Of a stretch of DNA of 64,000 nucleotides, positions 44,557-55,425 are shown piece after piece. Within the stretch, counting starts at the first letter, position 1; every line of letters begins with the position of its first letter. The position numbers and the translations under genes are program-made. Below the pieces are notes generated by a model that searched no databases, was not told where the DNA came from, and saw only the letters and a list, made by a program, of their open reading frames with translations. Source of the stretch: Malachius bipustulatus (Eukaryota; Arthropoda; Insecta; Coleoptera; Melyridae); NCBI GenBank assembly GCA_910589415.1, contig OU342630.1, forward strand, positions 40,208,012 through 40,272,011, given 5' to 3'.

Positions 44557-44784
44557 AGGATCTGCTGGGTGGTCCTTTCAAGATGTTTGCAAAAATTCCA
44601 CTCAGCTGGACCACGAGGTTACAGATTGCTACTTGAAAAAGGCCTTTCAGCTATGTTTACTGTTAATTGAAAATTGTCTGAAGAAAGTTTAACTTTCCCC
44701 AGCGATTTTTAAAAACGTTTGAAAAATAATCAAACTTATAGATGACCTGACATGCAAAAAGATGTCCTTTTTCATTTGATGAGA

Positions 44785-44790
44785 AATAAA
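44785..44790 (+). promoter_or_regulatory. Likely poly(A) signal of the THAP gene
   Basis: AATAAA lies 229 bp after the THAP stop codon; a second similar motif follows near 44813. No transcript support. Confidence 0.45.
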
Positions 44791-45262
44791 AACTTGAAAA
44801 AGTGCATGTGATAATAAAGCGAATGATAAAACTTGCAAGCTAAAGGTTACGTACAAGCAGTTAGGTTAAGAGGACCGTTTATAAAATGGGATAGAATTGG
44901 AAGGGGTGATATAATCGAAAAGTTTACCAAAGGAGAGACACAAAAGATCTAGGTCGTATTGTTGATGCCTCCCCATAAAATACAATACAAATTATAAAAG
45001 GAGACCAACATTAGTATATTTTTAATAAAAAATACGCAACTTTTTTTATTTTGGTAGAATGGTCAATGGTAAATTATTCTAAATTATGTGGATCATCAGG
45101 TAAGAAACAAAAAATCTTACTCTTTCGGGAATGGTGTTAATGTTAATATATTTTTTCAGGTGTATTACTTGTTATTCAAGTATACGGACCTGTGAATTTG
45201 TTCATTATTTGACCTTATAAATGTCACTAGCCCAATCTGTTATAATCTGTTGCCACTATACT

Positions 45263-46415
45263 TCATTTAATAACTAGGAGGAGTAAATTTAAATAAACCG
45301 CCAAAAAAAGATGCTTCTCATTGGTCAATTCATAGGCAAAATTACACCCAGCAAAACTTGTACAGGAAATTGAATCTATGCAACGCTCAACACTACATAT
45401 ACGCTTGTTTTTTTATTGTTGTGTCATTATTGTTTACAATGTCAGCGTCGAATGTGACACATCAGTTTTATAATCAGTTATTTCCAAAACCCTATAAGTT
45501 GTTCTAAATAAGTTCTTTAAAAGTTATTTCAAAACCAAATAAGTTCTTTTTGAAGCCCATTTAGTTCTTTTTAGAGAACAGACATCCCCTTTTCAGAATT
45601 TTGAAATTATTTTTGGCTTTCCATTTTCATCCTGCAAACGGTTTCAAGTGCCATTATGGATAATCCTACATCAAGTACAAGTGAGAGGATGTCTCCTCCA
45701 AAGAAACGAGAAGAAAAGAGTGTCACCTACAAGATTTTGGAAAAACTACTCTATATGCGTACTTCACCAATAATTGAAGAACATATTCCAATCGAACAAG
45801 GTGCGGATTTGGACCAAACAGGGACTGCTGTATGTGATAAAGTTAGTTTCAACAACACACTTTGAATCTGGTCCCACAAAAACTGAAAAAAGCTGTTTAT
45901 AATACTGTTTGAGAAAATTGACTTATCCACAAATTATATATTATTAAATGTAAATAAAAAATTTATCTACGATGTTATGTGTTATATAATACATACATAA
46001 AATATATTTATATGTTACATTAAATTTGTCACATAAGTATTGCCTTATAAGTGCTTATCAAAAGTACTTTATAAGTACTTTCAATCAATTTAATATGAAT
46101 GTTAATAAGTATTATCCTTATTAATATTCTTCGAAATATCTATAAATTATTCAATTTCATTCTATTTATATTCGGAAAATCATTCAGCACTATAATACTG
46201 ATATATGTAATATGCAAATCACAATGATTTGTGATACTGCTGTAGAGTCTCTCCTGAAAAGTAGACTTCCTACACCGAAAACAAGTCCTATCTTCCTTAT
46301 TAATAATTACTGTTTCAATTCAAATTTGCCGCCAAAAAAATCTGGTGATTTAATCTGGTGACTTTTAGTGGTGTAAATGATACTTTGCAGTTTACTCCTC
46401 CTAGTTATTAAATGA
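45263..46415. mobile_element. Inverted-repeat element with possible TTAA target (piggyBac-like, tentative)
   Basis: The ends share TCATTTAATAACTAGGAGGA in inverted order. If the boundary is set at TAACTAGGAGG, both sides are flanked by TTAA, the piggyBac signature. An open frame at 45656-45865 (starting MDNPTSSTSERMSPPKK) has no recognised domain. Length 1153 bp. Confidence 0.5.
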
Positions 46416-46955
46416 GATATAATAACTGATAATCATTGAATATTATTGTTAGTATCCTATCCCATCAACCGATCACGACCATTGGTATAGTCTTGTGTTA
46501 GTTGGCTGCTGCAATAGGTGAGTTTGGCTCGCAGACACCGAGTGAGAGTGAACAGTATACACAGTGAGGAGTACAGTCACATGACAACAGAGTAAACAAA
46601 ACGTTTTCTGCAAACATGAACAGTTAAGAGCTTTTACAGTTTAGAGTTATCATTTAAGGTTACAGTAGCGAAGTGACGAAGTCAATTAAAATTAATGATC
46701 CTTCATCACTTTGTTTATTTGGTTGACAAAATTTATTTTGTAGCATAACTTACCCATTAAATAAGAGTATAAAATATACCTGACCTGCAGCATCATTCAC
46801 CAATATTATAATTACTATGTGTTGTGGCCGAAATTATATTATCCATTATTTATATAAACACATTAATAATTATGCATGCCTTATTATTTAATACAACCCT
46901 TTTAAGTAGCAATGATTCTGCTGCACAGCATTCGATTGATGAGGTTAACAAAATT

Positions 46956-47153
46956 GACAGAAAGTTTGTATTTCGAATGTTCACCATGTTCACTCCAGGA
47001 ACACCAAGCTAGTCTGGGTGTACGGAGTTTACTCCTAATACACCACTCTATCCAAAGCCGACCATTTTAGAGTCACCCTTTTTGACTCCTCTGCTTGTAC
47101 CCAAACGTATTTTGAGTAAAAGATCAAAAAGTGTCAACAGAGTGTGCAATTGA
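46956..47153 (+). other. Possible terminal exon or gene relic rich in Thr-Pro, with an in-frame TAG
   Basis: In one frame, a segment ending MFTMFTPGTPS is followed by TAG (47010-47012). It then continues SGCTEFTPNTPLYPKPTILE and on to KRILSKRSKSVNRVCN before TGA at 47151-47153. Repeated TP and SP followed by basic residues look like a cell-cycle phosphoprotein tail, and AATAAA motifs follow at about 47186 and 47211. No homologue is recognised. Either the TAG is the last base triplet of an intron (acceptor CTAG), or this is a pseudogene, or it is chance. Confidence 0.25.
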
Positions 47154-47769
47154 AACGCACCTAATAGGTATAAACAATTTTGATAAATAAAAACTTGTAA
47201 TTCTTAACTTAATAAACATAATTTATGATCAAGAGTTTTCTATTTTTAATCCTTGTATAAAAACTGATGAATACCATTTTTGGAATCTTGATTTTACCAT
47301 AAGTTGTGACACTCAGCATGTTGAATAATTTCATTCATCCTGCAGACTGGTGAACTTGATAATTTTAATAAATTATACCGGGGATTTCAGGAATCCTGTA
47401 CCAATATGTAATATTTCCATTAATTGAAAAGCAATAAACTTCATATTTGGATATGGTGCATGCATGTGCCCAAAAGGCTTCATAACTAATTAATGTATTA
47501 ATAATCGAGATATTTTAACGTGAGATTAAAAGTTTAAAGTAAAAAAGTTGATTGTTTTGAATTAAATGGATTTTTTATTTAAAACTGTAAATTAATGATC
47601 CTCCTCTGAGCCGTCAAGCACACTCCTTGAGGAGTTAGATTGATTATCATCAGCCATTGTTTATTAACTTTGACTCACTTTTCAAGAGATGCTAACTGAC
47701 GACGCTCTATTTGTAATGCACTAAACATATTTTACACACGCATAATCCAACTAGAGTTTTGTTAGTTGA

Positions 47770-48720
47770 CAGCTTTTACAAAGTTCTACACTTCACTGGC
47801 TATCTAGATTGGTTTAATAAATAATAATGTTAAATCACGATTTAGTAGCTTAATTCGATGTTTTTTTTTTTTAAAAAAAAAGAGGGAGCATCGGTCTTAA
47901 CTGTGTAGGTAAGACACATAGTCGCTCCACTCTGGTAATTTGGCTTTGAGCACGAACTCTTTAGCCACACACACTTTAAATTATATATTTGCCTTTTAAA
48001 CGTTCGATCGCTTGTTTTACTTTTCACAGACATTCGAAAATGAATCTGAAAAGTAAAGCGGGCCGAGGTGAGTTTCGAACCCGCGATCTATGGCTTCGTG
48101 GGCCAGCGGAGAACCACTTGGCCACGCAAGTCACATATAATTCGATGTTTGAAGATTTTAATTTGTTTCTTTAATTTAACTTGAATATCCGACTGTCTGA
48201 ATCACGCAAGAAAAACGAAACTCAAGGAGATACCTTTTTTATTATTAGCTTGCTAGCATAGGCAATTATGTATACGATATTACAAAATATCATATATTAC
48301 TGTAAGCTAAGCACTTAAAGAATTTCAACCCAAAAATATTGACTTTCCGCCTTCAAATATTTTCAATGCTTTCGTTAGAGCCTGGATTACAATCTCCACA
48401 ATGACGTCATGCGCAGTGCGGACGAGTTTTCACTTTTCAGTCTCCAGCTGACATAAGTACCTTGTATCGTTGTATCATGCCCTTTGTTTTTGTTTCATTA
48501 GGTACGTTCACCTGACGTCAACTGTTGAATTGTTGAGGTAGCGCTTGCGTCTGGACAGCTGGATGTCATAATATTTTTGGCACATTTGGTCACAGGACAG
48601 GCGTAGGAGGCAGTGATGCAAAAATACGGTATTTTATTTTTTTTGTATTATACAGCGTATAATACGGTTTAAAATACCGTATAATACAAATTTGAAGGTT
48701 ACCAAAAATTACGGTCACTT
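47770..48720. repeat. Left arm of a large inverted pair
   Basis: Sequence including AAATCACGATTTAGTAGCTT, TGACGTCATGCGCAG and GACGAGTTTTCACTTTTCAG is present in inverted order, diverged, at 57190-58990. The left copy is interrupted by a SINE (47864-48137). Near 48630-48700, short palindromes of GTATAATAC type occur. The two arms are about 9-10 kb apart. They may bound one large element or be two independent insertions. Confidence 0.45.
47864..48137 (-). mobile_element. tRNA-derived SINE, copy 2, with 13-bp target duplication
   Basis: TAATTCGATGTTT is present on both sides (47851-47863 and 48138-48150). On the minus strand the head has an A box (GTGGCCAAGTGG) and B box (GGGTTCGAAACTC); the body ends with GAGTGGAGCGACTATGTG and an A/T-rich tail. 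It is the most complete copy in the window and splits the left arm of the inverted pair. Confidence 0.8.
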
Positions 48721-48814
48721 GTCTCCTGTCATTGATCAATTCATTATCCAGAATTCCAGACTACAAATTATTCTTAACCAAGCTTTTATTTTTGTTATTT
48801 AAGAATAAGAAAGA

Positions 48815-48965
48815 GGGATCTTCGGATCTTCCTTTTCCTTGGGTCTTAACCATTTGTAGTTAAGACAAATTCGTTCCACTCTGATAATTATTATTGGCTT
48901 ATCCAGCCTATCCTAAGCAAGCTCATCCAGCCAGCCACACACCACACACACACTTGATAAATAGT
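48815..48965 (-). mobile_element. tRNA-derived SINE, copy 3, 5'-truncated
   Basis: Minus-strand match to the SINE body, from TGTGTGGCTGG to AGAGTGGAACGAATTTGTC and a following AAGA-rich end. The tRNA head is missing. Confidence 0.6.
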
Positions 48966-49466
48966 TAAATAGACGAACACACTTACCTTTGAATCAGAAA
49001 TTCAGGCCGAATCAGCAGGAGTCAAATAAATAACAGGGAATTTCGAAAATACAAAAGTTTTTTCATTTTAAATTCATAAACTTATAATTAGATGGCATCA
49101 AAATACCTACAGTACCAGTACTACCTATGTAATTATAAAGGAATTCCCACAGCGAGATACCTACCGCGGTTTGTTTTTTGCTGAATTTTTGAAAAGAATC
49201 AAAAGTTCTTGTTCTTACATAATGTACCATTTTAATCGAAAAGCCTTTCGGAACAGAGTTGAAGGCAGCCCACATGCAATATAGACTTGGATACTGTTTG
49301 CTCAAAGAAAAATAATTATCTGGCAATAAAAAGAAAAACCACAAAAAATAAGGTTCATTAGTTTTATCAAGATAAGTAGTGATATTTTTTTAATTATTAT
49401 AATTTTGTTTAATTTCAACAATGACACAATCACACCACACATGGTATAATCATTGTATGGATGGTC

Positions 49467-50680
49467 CAACACCTCCTAGAAACAAGGCCTGAAAGCAGAT
49501 TCAAAATGGCCGCAACATTAGGTAGGCTAGCCACTGCTAGCAGGTTACGGTTGTCATCTGCTTGTTATTGAATTGATTATAATAATATTGTAATACTGCT
49601 CAAGATGAAATATTCAGAAAAATGTTGTAATGTAATAATTATTAATTATAATTTGTTGGTTTAGTCACATAAGATTCCTAAAAATAAATCAATAATGGAA
49701 ATAAGAAATAATAAGAAAGGTAGGTAACCTATTATGGTAACTTACATTATGGGTCAGCAGTTTTGGGTCTTGGGACTCTTGCGGGTATCATTTGGATGGT
49801 ATCACACAAATTATTATTCATTGCTCGCAATACTGCTTTCGATTGCAGACTCGAGCAATCTGTTTTCCAATTTCTGGCGTTTTCTTACAGGAGAGGATCT
49901 TTTCAAGGGAACACTTTGCTTGGGAGTTGAGCAGGAAATGGGAGTTACATCTGGAAATGATTGTAGTAAGGGAAATCCTATGATTGTAGTAAGGGAAATC
50001 CTAATAATAAAGCAGGGGGATGATTTAATTTAGTTTTTCATTTTAAGAGGTTAGTAAGTGGACAAAATTTGTTGATAAGTGTCAAGGTATTTTAAGAACT
50101 TACCATTTTTTAAATAAGGGAGTTCCAAATTAGACACCATCATCAACTGTCCTGTTTCTTCACTGAAAACTTCCACTGTTCTTTTGATATCATTATCATG
50201 AAAGTGTAGTTCACATACCTAAATAATGAGACCAATAATCAACACTATAATAATAAATTATTTGAAGCTAGATGTAATAAATACCACGTACTCGATAGTT
50301 CTTAAGATCCTTAATCTTCAAGAGATCGTTTCTTCCCAGTCGACGCAACCATAAATTCTTTTTAATTTCGTCTTTTGGAAAAGAAAATACGGTCTTTTTC
50401 TTGCCTGGGCAGTTGGTGACACAGCACTTGAAAGGCATTTTAAACACTGTGAGTTTATGTCAGAGCACTAAAACTATAGTTCACGGACAATTACAACCTC
50501 TCAAAGTAATTATTAACGTAAAATCACAATCTTGAAACAAATTATATAATTTAAATTCAAATTTATATCAGCCAAACCGCATACGCATGCCTCTGTAGGT
50601 AGGAGCAAAGTAACCTAATGATGCCGCCATCTTGACAGATGTGTCATTTAGCTTTCAGGCCTTGTTTCTAGGAGGTGTTG
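49467..50680 (-). mobile_element. P-like DNA transposon remnant, 30-bp perfect inverted repeats
   Basis: The first 30 bp, from CAACACCTCC to GAAAGC, and the last 30 bp are perfect inverses. GATGGTC (GGATGGTC if one more G is counted) flanks both sides (49460-49466; 50681-50687). Drosophila P has 31-bp ends and an 8-bp duplication, and P transposases start with a THAP finger. This element carries a THAP-coding pair of exons on the minus strand. At 1214 bp it has lost the catalytic part. The perfect ends point to recent insertion. Confidence 0.75.
50104..50438 (-). CDS. THAP-domain N-terminus of a P-like transposase, partial
   Basis: Two exons in phase: 50438-50292 and 50218-50104, at least 87 residues. 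The C2CH finger is complete (KCCVTNCPGKKK with C6 and C10, LWLRRLG with the conserved Trp, VCELHF with Cys and His). A donor GTAAGT follows at 50103, so more exons once existed; none can be seen before the element ends at 49467, so the catalytic domain is deleted. A protein with only the THAP finger could still bind the element ends and act as a repressor, as truncated P proteins do; this is inference. Confidence 0.65.
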
Positions 50681-50949
50681 GATGGTCTCGGTTCTGTCAC
50701 TTCTGTCAGTTTCAGTTATGTCATTTGATAAGGTCTATTCATAGAGAAAGATAATATAATAGAGTGTTCGATTACACGTTAGACTCTAGGTAACCTGCGA
50801 CGGTGGCGACTACCTGGGCTACCGGAGATATTATTGGTAAGCGCGGGACATTCAAATTTAAATTTATACCTAATTATTATTTGAAACATTATTTTTACGA
50901 TTGAAGTGTCGCCACTTCAACAAATAAACTTTGAGGCATCAATATAAAA

Positions 50950-51291
50950 CTTCTTTATTCTTAATAGATGCACAATATATACGAGTATACTTAATAATTG
51001 TAACAAATGCTTCCCACAAAATTTTCTTCACATAAATACAGGTCCAGTTTTTACAGAAGATGCTTCTATTTATCCAGTTTTCTCAACGTGAAAAGATTTT
51101 TCCAGGAAAATAAAATTATAAGAATAATATTGTTGTTAATAATTTTAACATAAAAGGCATTGCAGACATCATCTGCTGGATCGTGCACCGCACGCCGTCG
51201 CTTGGTTAAGATGTGTATACCTATTGCTACGATCCACCGAAGTGGTAGGTCACGTAACTGAGTCCTCTTCAAAAGGGAAGCCGAAAAAGGA
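50950..51291 (-). other. Possible terminal exon of an unknown minus-strand gene
   Basis: On the minus strand, a good acceptor (TTTTTTTCAG at about 51292-51301) precedes an open stretch of about 75 codons that includes LLKRTQLRDLPLRWIVAIGI and RRRAVHDPADDVCNAFYVK and ends with a stop at 51066. AATAAA follows near 50960. No upstream exon was found; the LTR element at 51350 could lie in the intron. Function unknown, and it may be chance. Confidence 0.2.
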
Positions 51292-51349
51292 TCTATCTGA
51301 AAAAAATTACAAAAAACTAAATTTTTTTGATTATTAATCAGTTTCCAGT

Positions 51350-53749
51350 TGTAGTGTAAACTACCTTTAAAAATTGAGATCCTGCGTCATGCGCAGTAAA
51401 TTCAGTAATGTGGCCCCCTTAAATTGAATGACTGAAAAAGAAGAACCTCTTTGACGTTTGAAAAGTCGACTGGTCTGTCATGAATGACTGTTTGGATCCC
51501 CGCTCAAATGTTTGATTTGAATTTGAGGTTTTCCCGCCCTGAATTCTTGAATGTTTGAATTTAAAGATTAACCCGCCCCGATTTCAAATAAATGGCCACA
51601 TCACTTTACTTACGTTCTGGGGTTTTTTTCCTTTGCTCGTGTTTTACCTTTTGGCTCGTGACATTATCTACCTGGGCTCGTGTTCGTCTAGTTTTCCACC
51701 TTGTTAGGACCATCCGTTGTGTTCGTAGTAACCTCTTACCTTGTTTTTGGTTCTTTTATACACAGACATGAAGCAAAAGGTGGGAGATTTGAGATTAGTG
51801 AAACAAATGCATTTTAAAAACACCTACTTTATTCTAAGAGAAACCTAACAGTGCCTTTTACGCTCGCTGGGACTCCCGAGTAAAAAGAGCGTGGCCAAGA
51901 AAAATCTCGATCAGCATCCCGAAATGAAAAGAATCAACGGTGGCCTGAAAAGTGTAGATCAATCGTCTCGACAACCGTCACCAAACTATTGAACCCTCAT
52001 TCATGACTCATTTGCGCGAATCATATTAAACCAGAAGTATTACCACGGAAATCTAGGTTTTTAAGATAACCGTGGGAATGAGTTTTGTTAGTATAAGACG
52101 GTGTAACAGGGTCCTGCGAGGAAACTACCTGCCTATTGAGTTGGAGGGGCCCCTTTATTATATGGGGTCCGATTAGGAAACTTCCCGTTGGCTGTTGATG
52201 GCCCCCCTGGCAAGGTCGAAAATGTTAGTTAGGTTCACATAAGGCTCATACATTCTAGTTCAACAGTTCGGTAAACAATTAGCAATCAGAAAGATCCACC
52301 CTTTTGAATTGAGTTTGACGAAGAATGAGAAATGACCTTGACGTTGATTAGTTTCACAGAAAAATGAGAGAACCTGACTTTACAATTACATAGATCAATT
52401 TGAAATCAAGATAACAATAATCAATTGGACAGTTTCGTTGAATAAATATGTTCATGAAATATAAATAAATAATCAAAATAGTATAAGTTAATTATCAACA
52501 ATTAAATCAAAAATGTTCAGTAGACAATTTAAATAAGACATCAATTAAATAAGTGATCAAATAAATGGTTAAATAAACGGCATGAAAAATAAGAATAAAA
52601 GAACGAAACATGTGACCTGAGAGAAAGCATGGCGAAACATAATAAATAGGTACGTGGTTATAAAATGTGGACGGCAGTAATTTATAGTTAGAAAATGGTT
52701 AAAACATATACAATAAAAAAAATGAGGTGAGTCGACTAAATATTATTCTGGAGACACACAAATGGTTGGTTCGATAAATGGTCTAGTTACGTTCGCAGTA
52801 AATAATCATAAAGCAAAAAGTAGAAGGATTAAATAAACATTTTGACACACACAGGTTAATAAATGCAGGCATGAATTGTAAAGTAAATAAATAGAGCAGT
52901 CATGTGGATCGCAAAATAATGATAAATATAAAAGGTGTGCCCTATAGCACATGTTTTGAATCATACAGAAAATATAGAATTATGAGAAAGAAATCCTTTA
53001 TAGTTTGTTAATCCATTTCAAATAAAAAAAAAAACATGCACGTGTATGAGAGACGTGAATAAGATCGTTTAGATATAGCCCCTCGTAGGTACCTACCTAC
53101 CTAATACAGAAACGTGAAGTTAAATTATTCAATAAACTTTACTTTAAACCAATTTAGAATTAACCCTTATTTTATAAATTATCACTTAATCAAAACTCAT
53201 TATTTAGAAAAGGTGAAATGAATTAATTTAAACAAATCAGCTGAATGAACTGTAGGTAAAAATAAAGCATGGCATTTAAAACGTGATGATGAGGTTCAAC
53301 CCTATTGTATTGTAAGAAGAACAATTTTTGCTTTTAGATCTGGAGGTTCAAATTAATTCATTTACTTACGGTAGGTAGGTAGGTACTACGAAGGATAATG
53401 ATTAAACAGACTGAACCAATTAAACAATAAGTAGTTGTATGCAAAAATGGGAATATGATTTCAATAACACGTGACTACTTACTTACAAACAAAAAATAAA
53501 TACAGACCTTTGTTTTCTTTCGGAAATGACACCGACTGCTTCTCTCGACGACCGGGATCAAAGTGCCTTCGCCTTCAGGAACCCGTAACCAAACGAGGCC
53601 TACTAAAATGACATCTGACGTTTCTAGATTTGAAAACTTGACAACTGACATATCGAATACACAGAATATCCGTGAATGGTAGAAACTTTACGTTTTCGAT
53701 TTTAACATGCGTATTGTTGACATTTGTAAAGGAAATCTGGGTCACTTCA
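51350..53749 (-). repeat. 3' LTR, full length, 2400 bp
   Basis: Contains the whole LTR. The stretch 51674-53359 is present only here and is AT-rich, with many AAATAAAT-type runs and no gene. It is the 3' LTR if the element is read on the minus strand. Confidence 0.7.
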
Positions 53750-53994
53750 GACGCCCCTTGAAGATAGTGAGTGAAAAGCATTGAAACGAGTCTATCTTCA
53801 CGTCAGGTTATTTACAAATGTCAACGATGCAATCTAACAATTCCTATTCGTTTTAAAAACTAGTACGACACATGTCGTGTACAATGTTTCATAAAATCAC
53901 TGACCCTAGATCGATGCACTGATTGAAACAAACGACATCCTGGCGATCGAAGAAAAATTTGGTCCCTCGGTGGCATCTGTGTAGCTCGTCAAGA

Positions 53995-54225
53995 CAACAC
54001 CGAGCTTGTATTGCTGTCTCCAGCGCAGCCTGAGCTCGTATCGTCGACTCCAGCACAGACAGTACTCGTATCGTCGCCTCCAGCACGGCCAGAACTCGTA
54101 CCGTCACCTCCAGCGCAGCCTGAGCTCGTATCATCGACTCCAGCGCAGCCAGTCCTCGTATCGTCGCCTCCAGCACAGCCAGAACTCGTACCGTCGCCTC
54201 CAGCGCAGTCAGTCCTCCATTCCAG
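53995..54225. repeat. Minisatellite of about 30-bp units inside the LTR element
   Basis: About seven units of the type CTCGTATCGTCGCCTCCAGC, with variants CAGCCTGAG and CAGCCAGAA. It reads open in several frames on both strands because the unit length is a multiple of three. The peptide repeats are therefore not evidence of a gene. Confidence 0.7.
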
Positions 54226-54819
54226 CGGGTGATCCTGAATGGTTGCAACGGGCCACGGATAGAACCATCCTTGGCTGCCACGGGGCTTCCCTTTCCTGGC
54301 TTTGATTGGTTCCGCTGTCCTCTGGGTTGGTCCCCACGCCTCTTACGTCTGACTCCACTGATCCAGTCGTTTCCAAAATTCGTATCAACCTGCGAACCAA
54401 AATATACACAGCAGTATCGACATTCAAACAAAAAATAATAACAATAATAATAATAACGTGTGTGTGTGTGTGTGTGTCGTTTTGTTACCCCTAATTTGAT
54501 TCGGTCAAGTGCGAATGACCTCGCTCCTGCTCTGAACGTCGCCCTGATTGATTTGGACAAGTGCGAATGTCTTCGCCCCTGCTTCCGATGTCTTTTGAGT
54601 GTTTCGAACGGGTGCGTTCCTACTTGGAACGGCCCCCTGGTGTTTGTGTGTGCGCGCCCCTACTTGAATGACCCCCTAAGTGTCTCGTGTGTGTGTGCGA
54701 GTGTTGGTGTTCCTGTCGTGAATCACTCAGAGTATTTTGAATGTGTGCGTGGATGCCCCGTGAGTGTTTTGGGTGTGTGAGTTATTGTGTTTTCGTTGTG
54801 AGTTGTCCCCTGGGTGTTT

Positions 54820-54950
54820 TCGTGTCTCCTCCGCCCCTGCTTCATGTGGCTCTGTGGGTGTTTCTGCGTGTCCCCCGCCCCTGCTTCATGTGGCCCTGTG
54901 GGTGTTTCTGCGTGTCCCCGCCCCTGCTTCATGTGACCCTGTGAGTGTTT
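54820..54950. repeat. Three-unit tandem repeat of about 47 bp
   Basis: The unit includes CGCCCCTGCTTCATGTGGCC and GTGGGTGTTTCTGCGTGTCC, repeated three times. A GT-dinucleotide run is nearby at 54460-54476. All of this is within the interior of the LTR element. Confidence 0.65.
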
Positions 54951-55425
54951 TTGTGTGGTCTTGTTTCGACTGTGTCTCTGCACTCCTGACCTGAATTTAC
55001 CTGTGACTTGTGGGTGGGGCCCTGCGCCCCTGAGCTGAATTTACCTGTGACTACCTGATCGTGTGTGACGCACCTTGCTCCTGACCTGAATCGCTGCGAC
55101 TGTTTTGTCGGAAGGACTGCATCCTTGTTTTTCTGCTTTCTTGATTTTAACGATTGCTTTGAATGTGTCTGAAGAACGGTGACACCTTGAATTGCAACTT
55201 TTGAACTGAACGCTTGTCTCGAAAATGAGTGTTTCGAGGTTGAAGAAAAAAAATACCACAGAGAAGTGTTGAAGAGAAAAAAAAAAAAAAATAAATATAC
55301 CCAAAGAGAAAATTGTCGTCGACGAGAAAAAAAAATCAAACAAAAAGAACAAGAAAACCATTAAAATAATCTCAAACCTCCACAATGCTTCATGTACTGT
55401 GTATCCTGGTCACACGCGCCAAATC

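Noticed and set aside
49734..50033. Plus-strand frame inside the P-like element
   Set aside because: Contains an internal direct repeat and lies opposite the THAP exons' downstream region; no P transposase motifs.
54006..54305. Pro/Ser-rich or Arg/Tyr-rich repetitive proteins
   Set aside because: They come from a 30-bp minisatellite that is open in several frames on both strands; a multiple-of-three unit explains this without selection.
53889..54560. A 223-codon minus-strand frame that could be a gag
   Set aside because: Most of it is the minisatellite and a CA/GT run; no zinc knuckle or capsid motif is visible.
54929..55385. Minus-strand frames rich in Phe
   Set aside because: They are translations of poly-A and AT-rich stretches and have low complexity.
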